DNA of 64,000 bases from positions 16,294,708 to 16,358,707 of the forward strand of contig CM033391.1 of the NCBI GenBank assembly GCA_019426215.1, written 5' to 3'. Positions within the stretch are counted from its first letter, which is position 1. Every line of letters begins with the position of its first letter. The position numbers and the translations under genes are program-made. Shown piece after piece: positions 47,771-58,690 of the stretch. Under the pieces are notes generated by a model. That model did no database searches, was not told the origin of the DNA, and saw only the letters and a program-made list of their open reading frames with translations. This DNA is from Buddleja alternifolia (lineage: Eukaryota; Streptophyta; Magnoliopsida; Lamiales; Scrophulariaceae).

Positions 47771-50178
47771 TTTATATAGTATAGAGGAATAACATGACAA
47801 GAAAGTTTAGATGGTAATCAAAGGAGCACTACACCTCTTCAACTCCAAACGTGGCAAGGTAAGCAAATGACATCTTTCATCCTTTATAGCTACAACATTC
47901 ATTTCTGACTCTTCATATCCATATCCAGAAAAACATCCTAAGACTTATACTCTTCTCTTCAAAAAACTTAATTAGAGGACAAAGTAGTGATTGTACGTAA
48001 ATTTCAAGACTTAGTTTAAATCCTTACGGATTTGGAGTAGCGTGAAGGAAGAAGGAAATTCTAGCAAACCTATAATCTTGAACAGGTGAGACATAATTCT
48101 TGTTTACCTAAACACATGCAGTAGTTATATAGATTAGCTATCAATGGTTGAGTAATGTAGGATTTAATTATGGTGTATTTTATCACGTATATAGCTTATA
48201 TGTTTACTTAACTTGCATAATAGAAGGTGTAATTATTGTGTTTAGAACGCCTCTGAAAATTTCGGTAAATATTGGAGGTTTGTGGAATTTTCTAAAATTA
48301 TTTGAATGAAACTGTCAGGTGCTATCAAACGAGTTTAAGCAAGTTTCAGTTTGAAGCTTAATTGTCATGTTTGGAAATTTTAATTCATTTCGAATATTTT
48401 ACTGTACACTTATATATATGTTTAGGGTATTTTCTGAAAATTGGGGAATTCTTCAAGGAACAGGGGATTTTTAAAAATCTTTGAAATGGGACTGGCTGTC
48501 CTGGAAAAATGTTTTCGTGTAGCCATGCTTTGATGACCAAATCACCACCCTAAATATGTCAATTAATTCTGAAAAATATTATGGCATATTATTCAACCTG
48601 ATTCACCTATTACTGTGAAATTTGAGATCAAATTTATACTTTGAAAATATATGAGAATTTTCGTAGTGAAGTTGAGCCTATAAGTAGCTTGAGGTTTGTT
48701 GAATTAGATTGCCTAAATGTCTAGATTCTACCATATTTGTAATATGAATTGCTTTATTTGATTGGGTTATAAAGTGTTATAACTTGAGATTATGATAATA
48801 TGTTTGGACCACAAGATACTTTCGTTATTCCGAGACACGAGGCGACGGCATCGGATTGTACTAGTGAGGGTTTCTCTTTTCCTTCAAAACTCTTTAATTG
48901 CTTTACCTACTTATGATTGCTTTGTTTCATTATACAACTGTCTTTTCAATATCTTGATGATCTTAAATATCATGTTCTGTTCAATACGAATCCTTTCGCG
49001 TCTATAGTAAATGTCCTGCCTTGAAATGACCTTCGGTCTGACCAGTGTCGATTACCTTATTTCTTGTCGTACTGATACCTAGTTCGTATCTTTCATCATC
49101 TTGTTAAGACCATTGTACTTCTTGGCTCTACTCCATCGGCTAAGGAAGCTAAGTGCTATGCGCGTGGGAGCTACCTCTTGAGGCTTCGCCGCAAAGTGCT
49201 ACACGGCGGGAGCCACCTCTAGAGTCCCGATATCCGGAATCCATCAGCGATGTGTCCCTTTTTTTATTTAAATCTTTGACTCTTAAAGACAAAGTGAAGG
49301 GAGCTAAGCGCTACGCCATGGGAGCCATCTCTTGAGGCTTTAGTGCGAAATGGTACACGGTGGGAGCCACCTCTAGAGTCTTGACACCTATAGATCAGTG
49401 AAGGGAGCTAAGTGCTATGCGGGAAAAAGTGCTACGCTACAGTGGGAGCCACCTCTTGAGCTCGTAGGAGCCACCTCTTGAGTTCGTAGGAGCCACCTCT
49501 TGAGCTCGTAGGAGCCACCTCTAGAGTCCCTACATTTGAAACCATAAGGTACGTATTAAAAGGTGTAAAGTCTCTCGCTGGTATGGGACAGTGGAGAGAC
49601 GTGAGAGATGGAGCAAAATCATTTGACATAAGTTTTAAAGTACATGAGTTGTTCTCTTCATTCTTAATTTTGTTTTAATACTCGATTGTTCACCCTTCTG
49701 ATATCCTGATTGATTCATTTACTTGCCTCTGTATATGCTTGTTCTGTTCTAATCTTCCACTACATATTCACTTTAAAGATAAAAGGTAAAGCAAACCGTT
49801 AGCCTACCTCACTGTGTCATTCGAACTCACCCCTCTTTCTTTCTTTCTTTTCAAATAAGCTTAGTATGTCGGATACGAAGGGAGAAATGAGGAGTAAAGA
49901 AAGCATTGGTCCGTTGCTATTAGAGGGAGTTATGTTTTGGGATGTACCATTGGGTATGTATATGTATTATCTTGGATAACTTTGATTGAGAGTTGTCATT
50001 GAATTATGTACGACTGATGAAGGAGGTATTGTTGGTTTAATTGGTATATAAAAGTTTAGTTTCAGTAAATAATGTATTGGTATAGTTCTGATGCTTATCG
50101 CTGGCTCGAGAAAGGAAGATCTCTTGGATCGAGCTAGCGTCACGGTGTAGCGGGCCACCCTGGCCAGTGGGCGCTACA
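47489..50178 (+). repeat. 3' LTR of element D
   Basis: 2690 bp, starting TATAACACCC and ending GGGCGCTACA. A phrase of about 23 bp (gtaggagccacctcttgag) is repeated three times in tandem at about 49456-49520. It differs from the 5' LTR by indels and substitutions. Confidence 0.9.
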
Positions 50179-50482
50179 ATAGCCTCAAGCCATTTCGTCG
50201 AATCTATGCCCGCCATTGTATGTTCAAAAGTAGAGGGATCATCTCCATAGTTTTCTTCTGCTACGGCATACAAATTATGCTCACCCTGTAGCAAATAAAC
50301 CTATATTTCTCAGGCGGTTGAGATACTCTGCTCGATCTACGTGATGGTGGTTGCGTTTGGGTAGGTTAATTTTGAGTCTCTTGAACAGAGGTCTCTAAAG
50401 GGGTTTCATTTTGTTCTTCTAGAACAATCTTTTTTCTTGCACCACTTTCTCAAACGAACTCATCTTCGAGAAAGTAAGCATG
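50179..50482 (-). pseudogene. pol: Linker between integrase and RT of element C
   Basis: On the minus strand from 50482: FLEDEF, then [12 protein letters not shown], and further on the segment matching DDPSTFEHTMAGIDSTKWLEA, which in A lies between integrase and RT (about 6100-6400). Frameshifted. It joins to RT on the far side of D. Confidence 0.85.
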
Positions 50483-50487
50483 TAGTG

Positions 50488-51300
50488 TGATTTAGCTCAA
50501 ATTTCGTTGGGTAATTCGAACTAAGTCGACAACCTGAGAGGTTGAACCTAGACCCAAATTATTTGGGATTATAGACTGCACTTGAACTCAGTCAAGCTGC
50601 CTACGTACCTAGTCAACTAGGATTAAATCTAATCATAGTTCAAATGAAAAGGGTTAATGTAAACGTATTTCTTCGTATAATACGAGGTGAACATTTAAAG
50701 GTAAAACAAGGTTATGCACTGAGTTAATCAGATAAAGTGAGATTAGCTACAACCATTAACGGTATACAGCTCTATCATAATATTAGTTAACTATTATAAT
50801 GTTTATGCTTATTTCGTGAACTAATTTCTAATTTAAATAATTATGCCTCAAGATTCAAGAAGAGCATATTCTGCCAATGACCTTTAGCAAGGCATAAGTG
50901 AGGAGATTTTTACATAATAAGTAATGAAGTAACAAGTTGGTGGAAATAAACACTATTTAGCTAAATTAACTAATTAACAACAGATTAGCTAAACACTTGA
51001 GAATAAGAATAGAAAAGGGGAAATGAAGGCGTACCTGGAAATCCCCCCCCCCCCCGGTAAGCTAAGCTAGTGAATATATATATACATCACATATTGGCAT
51101 GAGGTGGCATTGTATGGGACACGTGTGTGGCTCCCATCAATTCCCTATTTTTTTGTTTATTAATTAATAATTTGTATCTAGATATTTTATACTTTATATC
51201 TTAACCCTATAACTTTTATACATGGACAATAAAACCCTTGTTTACTTGTATTGAACGTGTTTTCGTCTTTTGTCATATATAACTAAAATTGGCCTAATCA
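50488..51300 (-). repeat. 3' LTR of element E
   Basis: On the minus strand it starts TGATTAGGCCAATTTT and ends ...CTAAATCA. The adjoining sequence at 51301-51318 (minus: aactgggggactaac) is the polypurine tract. A C-tract of about 14 lies at 51046-51059. Confidence 0.87.
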
Positions 51301-54300
51301 GTTAGTCCCCCAGTTCGTAGTATTGTGGAGGTACGACGTAAATACTGTGAACTTTAGTGATGGAATCAAGCCATTGGCAGTGTATGATTTCTTTGACATT
51401 TCTCGTTGCGCATCGTACGACACTACATTTATATGCATACCAAAGGTACAACCATTGCTCATTCCATGAATTGAGGTTGTGTGACTAGCCTCGTACCTCG
51501 TGTGTTATATTCCAAAGTTGGTTTATAATTTTTTCCATACTTTTCAAAATGAGTGTGGTACATCGTACGATGGGGTTATAAGTTAGGTCGTAGAGTTAAC
51601 GAGGCACGATGTTAACACATCAAACTGATATATGGCCTTGTAAGATTTTTGGTTCGACAAGTGTAGGTCGTGATTTAATGATACGACCCATGCTAGCCAT
51701 GTGCTTCGTGCACTTTGTTTCTGAATTATTTTTATTCTTTTCTCTTATTTTTGGGCATTTGCTTCGTGTTTTGTACAACGATGCTCATAAATGCATGGAC
51801 ACACAGGTCTACAGGTATTAAAATTTGTGGTGCATGTCAAATTTCACTTCGTCGAAAATACGATGTACGACCTGGGTGCTTCAAAATTTGCTTTGATATG
51901 TGCCTTAAGGAGATCGTTTTTCACATTTTACTATGAGCCTCGTACTCTAAACAACACATTTTTAATCATGTATCCTTTTATTGTTGATCCCTGAGCTCGT
52001 AACTTGCAGCTCATATATTATCTAAATGTGTTATTTTATATTTACACAATGTCATTTTTAACAAAGTTGCAGCTCATAATATTATAGATGTTGATCACCA
52101 CATACCTTAGACTCATACTATCATATTCAATATTGTTGTCTTTAAACCCGTAGCCTTTGGGTTCATTACCTCGAGCTCGTAGCCTTTGAGGTCGTGCATT
52201 CCCTGGTTGCATGTTTTAGAGTGTATTTACGGATTTCATGCATAGTATGTTCTAAGGACAAGGTAAATCTTTTCCAATTAACTTTATCACCTTATCAGGA
52301 TCAAATTCATGCAATAGCCAACATTTGTGGTGGATCATTACCCATGATCATGAATTTTTTCCTTCACTTACCTTAATAGGATCAAGTTCGTGGAATCGTC
52401 TATGAAGTTCGGGTGGCTCGTATCGTGACTTTTTTCCTCTCTCACCTTATAAGGATCAAGCTCATGGAATAGTCTACGAAGTGCGGGCGGCTCGTATAGT
52501 GACTTTTTTCCTCTCTCGCCTTGTCAAGATCAAGTTCATGGAATAGTCTACGAAGTGCGAGCAGGTCTATATGAAGTTACCTCTAATCCGACTTTCAAGG
52601 CCGTGTTATGAGTTAGCATCACTTTTTGCATCACCTGGACAGTTTTCCAATTCTTCTTTTCGGTTCCATTTAGCGCGACTCTTTTCCCTTTGTTCCCTCT
52701 TCGGGTCAAGTTCATGGAATAGTCGTCTGCGTTTAGAAAACAACTATTGAAAGGATTCCATAGTTAATTTATGTTTTCTTATAGTTTATCCACCTGTGAC
52801 AACTTTTTTATCTTGAATGAGCAATGTTAAAACCTGCTCTTATTCACACAATCGAAGTGGACTTGTGCATTTTCGGCTTGATGCAAAATCTGTAGGCCAA
52901 CTTAATTGCACCACAGAATTTATAATAGATCGAGATTCAATCCGTGGTAGTGTTAGATGACTACAAAGTAAGAATTAAGAATAATTCAACTAAAATATTG
53001 GTCCACCCTATGGTCAATTTCCAGTTTTTTGACATAATTCAGGATATTTATATATATATTTTCCTTACAAGAAAATCAAATAGGTATATACCTATGAGAT
53101 CTCTCTCGAAGTTAAAGGTGGTAATGTTCCTCGATCATGTAGGACATATTAAGTTTGCCAAACCTAGCCCAAACTGGAAATTTTCCCATTGGAATTCTAG
53201 TAATGTTAGATAATCTCGCACTTAATTCACTTTGCTGATGATATAAGGCCAAAATGACTATTTGAAGGGTAACCAAATTTGTATTGTTCAATTCAATGTT
53301 TTCATACACAGGCCCGAATAGGATAAGACGATTCAATCGTTTTATAAATGCAAGAAAGCTTCATATAATTTAATGAAAAATAAATATGTTTAAATTTTGT
53401 CTGTCATATCATATAACATTAAAGGAGCTCAAACAAAATTTTAGCCATTAATCTGAGTGACAGATTTCAAATGAATAAAGATGCATCTTAAAAGCTCCAA
53501 GCACACTTTCCTAATTTTCGGTTTAACTTCTTTGTTTAGCGTACTATCAATGATGCAAGTCGTAACGTCGTATACCTTCAACCCAGCTTTCACGGTCGTG
53601 CTATGAGTATACCTGTATACTCATCATCTGGACTGTTCTCCCATTCTAATTTTCGATCCTTTTTACAGCGACTCTTTTCCCCTTGTTCCCTCTTTGGGTC
53701 AAGTTCATGGAATAGTCATCGGCGTGTCCTCTCATCGCAGTTATGTTCCCCTCATTTCCTTTTTGGGTCGAGTTCGTGGATTTGCCATTTTGGAGTGACT
53801 AGGTCAGGATAAACAAGTCTGATGTTTAGAGTAGTTGGCATTTAGCAAAGTTTTTTTTTTTTTTTAGTACTCCCTGATCCGAGCTTGTCTCAGAGAGTTC
53901 CTTGTGTATGCACTTGAAACTTGCCAAGATATCAAAGTCAATTCGAGCACTAGTAACATCATTACATGCTAATTTTTCATAATTTCATTAATCGAATTAA
54001 AGTCACATATGAATAAAATATAATTATATGCCACAATTTAATCACTAGTCTTTTCATAAATTTGATAAAAAAAAATCAAGGCATAACTAACAAGACTAAG
54101 GTGTAGTATAACCAAAATAACCATAAACGACATTGTTGGTCAACGGTTATCTCTTTATGAGTCCAACAAAACATATGAATCAACCTGATGAACTCAAATG
54201 AGTACTTCAACACATGCTTAACAACTGCCAATCACATCAACATCAAAATACCAGTGTTATTCGTGAAATGCAGGAGTATCATATTTAACTTTATCAGTTT

Positions 54301-55225
54301 TAGTAAGGCAAATCTTTATTCTTATTACTCTCATCAATATATCCTTCTAGGAATTATTAGGATAGATAGCACATTTCAAATACTTTTATTTGTGGTATGA
54401 GTTATCGAACCCACAACCTTCAATATTTTGTGGTGAGAAAATAGAAGAGAAACTTATTGCTCTGTCAAGTCATGGTATTTTTAATGCAAGGACACGTTAA
54501 ACTAGAGAGTCATGCAAACTAAGTAGTAATATAAATATAATAAAATATTAAAATTATTTCACAACGATTCATTTATATGAGGCATATAATCAAACACTTC
54601 ATACAGGCAAAAAGCTCAAAAAAAATTCTTAAACTTCTGAAGAAATGATATCCAGCCAAATTATCATAAAACACATATGGGTGGTAGCACTCACCCTTCA
54701 GTAGATTCATTGGCATTTCAGGAAAAAAATTTAATTTCTCCTTTTTGTCCATTTTCTGTGATGCCCAGTATCAATATATTCCATGATAATATTCATGCAA
54801 TCCGTATGCTCGAGAATCGACTGCCGCTTATGTAATTTTGCAGCTTAAACTACTAGTTATCTATCTTGATTAGAGAATCTTATTTTACTGAAGAAGTAAT
54901 ATCATCTGACAGATTTCAAATTGTGCCCACTTTCAGCATGAAAAATAATTTTTTCCTTTGTTTTGGGGACATATATTATGTAATTTTAGTATAAGATTAA
55001 AATTGATTATAGTAAAATATCGAGCTAATAATAAAAACGACAATACCATATCATTGATTGTGGGATATTAAGAACATAAAGGAAAAGGAACTATAGCTAA
55101 CAACATAACTTGTTAGAAATAATGTAAATTATTCCCTCAAGGCAGTACTAGTGAACCACAAAGATACACTTAGAAGCGTAGGAGGGTAGCACTATATTTG
55201 CTATATTAGCAAATATATATTTATT

Positions 55226-55257
<32 letters not shown>

Positions 55258-55467
55258 AGATTAGTTTCATCCACTATGCAACCAAAACCATGGATAGACA
55301 CACAATAAAATTACACGAGGATTAAATTGTTAACCTGTCGAACAGAGAAGCATATGGTAGAGAAGTAGATCAATTTTTGTGGAAAATATTTTTTCAAACT
55401 TAACTGCCCTCTCAGGTTATATCCAACGTCTAAGATAGAAATTACCTCACATTTCAACTCAGATTTT
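51301..55467. other. Internal region of element E without coding capacity
   Basis: AT-rich, no credible gene. A 74-bp unit (ggatcaagttcgtggaat) is repeated about 2.7 times at 52371-52575 and related phrases recur at about 52690-52730, 53690-53730 and 53765. A longer block of about 150 bp around 52580-52733 is repeated, diverged, at 53570-53730. A TA microsatellite lies at about 55220-55256. Confidence 0.75.
52371..52575. repeat. 74-bp tandem repeats of element E
   Basis: Units begin (A/G)CCTT-----GATCAAG at 52371, 52445 and 52519. The first two end in gacttttttcctctctc. They lie close to the polypurine-tract end, as in Tat 3' regions. Confidence 0.85.
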
Positions 55468-55483
55468 CCCACAGACGGCGCCA
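55468..55483 (-). other. Primer binding site of element E
   Basis: On the minus strand TGGCGCCGTCTGTGGG, 2 nt after the LTR end. Confidence 0.88.
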
Positions 55484-55485
55484 AA

Positions 55486-56055
55486 TGATTTAGCTCGAAT
55501 TTCATTGGGTAATTTGAACTAAGTCGACGACCTAAGAGGTCGAACGCAGACCCAAATTATTTGGGATTATAGACTTTACTTGAACTCAGTCAAGCTACCT
55601 ACGTACCTAGTCAACTAGGATCAAGTCTTATCATAGTTTCAATGAAAAGGGTTAATGTAAACATATTTGCTTCGTATAATACGAGGTGAACATTTAAAGA
55701 TAAAACAAGATAATCCATTGAGTTAATTAGTTAAATTGAGATTAACTACAATCATTAACGGTATGCAGCTCTATCATAATATTAGTTAATTATTGTAATG
55801 TTTATGCTTATTTCGTGAACAAATTCTTTATTTAAATAATTATGCCTCAAGATTCAAGAACAGCATATTCTGCCAATGACCTTTAGCAAGGCATAAGTGA
55901 GGAGATTTTTACATAATAAGTAATGAAGTAACAAGTTGGTGGAAATAAACAATATTTAACTAAATTAACTAATTAACAATGGATTAGCTAAACACTTGAG
56001 AATAAGAAAAAAAAAAGGGGAAATGAAGGCGTACCTGGATGCCCCCCTCCCCCCC
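55486..56055 (-). repeat. 5' LTR of element E, truncated
   Basis: Matches 50488-51059 closely. The part corresponding to 51060-51300 is missing: the similarity stops at the C-tract. Confidence 0.87.
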
Positions 56056-56059
56056 GTGA

Positions 56060-56845
56060 GACGTGATTGTCCCATGCAAAAGGCGAGAGCTGCTACAGGT
56101 ATGGAACTTAATGTTTTAGAATCTAATTGTTTTGGTGCTTTCATCTTACAACAACCAGTCATCATTAATACTTCTGTGGGCACCTTGTCCTTTTTCTTGG
56201 GTCTTGAAGGCCTAGCAACCAAGGCGATGTATGCACGTCTAAATTTCTTTGTTTCATCTGAATTTGTGCAGTTACAAGTTTGTTCATTAGCCCAGTTAGT
56301 GAACATTCAACATCGTTCATGTCAAAATTTACTATGAATTGACTAAAGGACTCAGGAAGTGATTGAAGGATGAGGTCTGTCTGAAGGTGATAGTCCATGT
56401 GGAAATCTAGAAACTGCAACTTCTCTATTATGGAAATCATCTTCAATACATAGTCAGCCACGTTGTCATCTTCATTCATTTTTACCCCAAAGAGCTATTT
56501 TGATAAGAAGTACCGAACAGTCCTACTGGGTTCTCCAAACAGCTCTTTCAGATGAAGCAGCATGGTCCTTGCACTATCCATTCTTTCATGGGAACACTGT
56601 AGATCATTGCTCATAGAGCTGAGCATTAATCGTCTAACACGCGAATTATTTGTGACCCTGTCAGCGTAGGAGGAATGCACACTCTCATCCACATCTGCCA
56701 AAGGGATATGAGGATGGTTTATCTACAAGATATATTCAATTGACTCATAACCTATGACTATCCTTAAGTTCCTGAGCCAGTCGATGAAGTTTGGTCCAGT
56801 GAGGTCGTTTTTCTCAAGCAATGAAGAAAGCGGGTTATTAACCAT
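56060..56845 (-). pseudogene. gag: gag of element C
   Basis: Start ATG at 56845 on the minus strand: MVNNPLSSLLEKNDLTGPNF, matching A gag. One TAG near 56725 interrupts IEYIL; the frame goes on with HERMDSARTMLLHLKELFGEP, then after a stop near 56495 NEDDNVADYVLKMISIIEKL and LQSLPESFSQFIVNFDMND. No zinc knuckle is recognisable; the sequence past about 56165 degrades and ends at the truncated E LTR. Far better preserved than A gag and useful for reading it. Confidence 0.88.
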
Positions 56846-58676
56846 TATGAGAGAGATAAATAAATAACTACAGAGAATAAAGAAAGATTCAATTAGGTTA
56901 TTATGTTGTACGCCAAGTAAATTAAGCAGGGTTTTGAATTTTCACTTGGCTCCCACAACGTTTTTTGAATCATTGCACTCCCACTGCAATATTCTGAAAT
57001 CTAGTTGGAAGACTTCGTAGTGAGTGATTGAGTTCTTCAATAAATCCGGTGAATTGCAACCCTTTAACGATATATGGCTCACTAAATTTATTAAAGTGGC
57101 AATCCTTGCCATCGCTGTCAAACATGCGATTCAGTCTTTAATTTGGCTCATAGATCACATGACCGCAACCCTTTAACGATATATAGGTTGTGATCTATCT
57201 AAACTTGGGCCCCATAAAATCCTATCAATCTAACAATTGAATTCCACCTTGCAACCCTCTGTTTATATATGGGGTGTAATTTGTTTCGATTGATGACATC
57301 AAATGCACTTAGAAAATTTAAATAAATGTTACAATGTGTAACCCCCACTTACTGTGAAGAAATTATGCACTTAGACATTAATTTAATTCTCCTAAGTTTG
57401 ATGGAGAGTTGGGACATCCAATTCCCTTTTAATCTAAGTTCAGTATTATTCTAGTGGGAGAATTTTGTATTTATTTGGTCTCACTTTGCACATTATCCAA
57501 TTTTAGCGCGCATACATGGATTATATAAAATACTATCTCACATGTTTTCCATGGACTTATCTAGATTGAGTCAAGCCAATGGCTCAATCGCGGGTTAGGG
57601 GACCTATAAGATCTAACCTACATCTAACTTTAGGTATTCCAACTCCAAGCAGATTTTCTTCAAAAAAAATGACCTATTCTAATTACATACATAGAAAGAT
57701 GCAACCTATACTCAAATCTATGAAAAATTAAAATACAAGCTAGGAGGGGGTAGTAAAAGACCCAATACAACCCATAAAACAAAACCCAAAGATAAAACTT
57801 AGTCCATGGAAGGCATTTCATAATAAACAAGCATCAAAGCATTAAACAACAATAACTAATATGTTGGAGTTCTTTGAAAAAGAATAAGTTAAAATCTGAT
57901 TTTATTTAAGTGTGGTTTGAAAAATAATAGAATTAATAAATCTAATTATAAATTAATTCAACTTTAATCCTATTTGTCAAAAAATTCAATTTAAGTTTTA
58001 AAAAATATTTTTCAATTGATTAGACAACGAATTAATTCAAATAAATTCCTTTGTCTAGGATTAACTTTAATTTCAAATCTAATTTAAAATTAAGAACAAA
58101 ATTAATTTCTAAAAATAATTTTATCTTTTAATTAATTTTAAAACTATTTTAAAATAAATGATTTATTTAATTTTAAAAATTGAGTTGACCCATGGGTCTA
58201 TCCATGGGTTAAACTCGTGGGTAGACCTCCGTGTCAAACCCAATTTTTAAAAAAATAAAAAAAATTATATATATATATATATATATATAACGTGTGGGAT
58301 GTGGACAGCCCAGAACAGTGTGGGCGACCAAGCGGCCCACATGGGTAGTCCGCTGGGCGGGCTACTCGCACAATAGCCCGCCCAGCGGCTACTGTACGGC
58401 CACCTGCTTAGGCGGCGCCTACGACCCTCCCCGAGTCTGTTTTCAGATATTTTTCAAACCACATATTTATGTTCATACATTAATTCAAATTCAATATAAA
58501 AAACTAATTTATATTCAAAAAATAAATTATGTAATTGTCCAACAACATGGATTTAACTTTCAAAAAATTAAATCTACGCATGAACAATATAACTAACAAT
58601 ATTTTCATGATGAATTAATCACAAACATAAAATTCCAACATGTAGATATCGAAAAATAATTAAAAGTCATAAAGTT
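56846..58676 (-). other. Untranslated leader of element C
   Basis: Carries on the minus strand the three motifs atatcgttaaagggttgc at 57251-57268 (degenerate), 57165-57182 and 57057-57074, spaced 86 and 108 bp, against 86 and 105 in A. Near its start is a strong hairpin at 58350-58388. A TA microsatellite is at 58268-58288. No gene. Confidence 0.75.
58350..58388 (-). other. Perfect 15-bp GC-rich hairpin in the C leader
   Basis: CCGCTGGGCGGGCTA and TAGCCCGCCCAGCGG are separated by 9 nt; with one bulged base the stem extends about 4 bp further. It is about 290 nt downstream of the primer site in the transcript. Confidence 0.85.
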
Positions 58677-58689
58677 GGCTCTGATACCA
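58677..58689 (-). other. Primer binding site of element C (initiator tRNA-Met)
   Basis: On the minus strand TGGTATCAGAGCC, a perfect match to the usual site, 1 nt after the LTR. Confidence 0.93.
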
Positions 58690-58690
58690 C

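Larger units (their letters stand above)
43171..50178 (+). mobile_element. Non-coding LTR element D with Tekay/Del-like termini, inserted in C RT
   Basis: Two long LTRs (43171-45963 and 47489-50178) enclose only about 1.5 kb. Flanks ATAGT (43166-43170) and ATAGC (50179-50183) are a 5-bp duplication with one change; the C reading frame (KWLEAMNTEMDSM region) is restored when D is removed. The primer site TGGTATCAGAGC and the 3' segment ggaccaaattctcctaagga before the second LTR resemble Tekay/Del chromoviruses, and the LTR start (tataacaccc) fits their TGTAACACCC. With no gag or pol it is a LARD-like parasite. Confidence 0.88.
50488..56055 (-). mobile_element. Non-coding Tat-type LTR element E, inserted in C
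   Basis: LTR 50488-51300 (complete, 813 bp) pairs with 55486-56055 (truncated). On the minus strand the order is truncated 5' LTR, primer site, about 4.2 kb of internal sequence, polypurine tract and 3' LTR. The primer site is identical to that of F. The internal part has tandem repeats but no recognisable protein, so it is a LARD-like Tat relative. The truncation ends in a C-tract at 56042-56055 and adjoins C gag, so a deletion removed the LTR start with the C protease-integrase genes. Confidence 0.85.

Noticed and set aside
55996..56337. A 113-codon plus-strand frame
   Set aside because: It is the shadow of element C gag on the minus strand and of the E LTR end.
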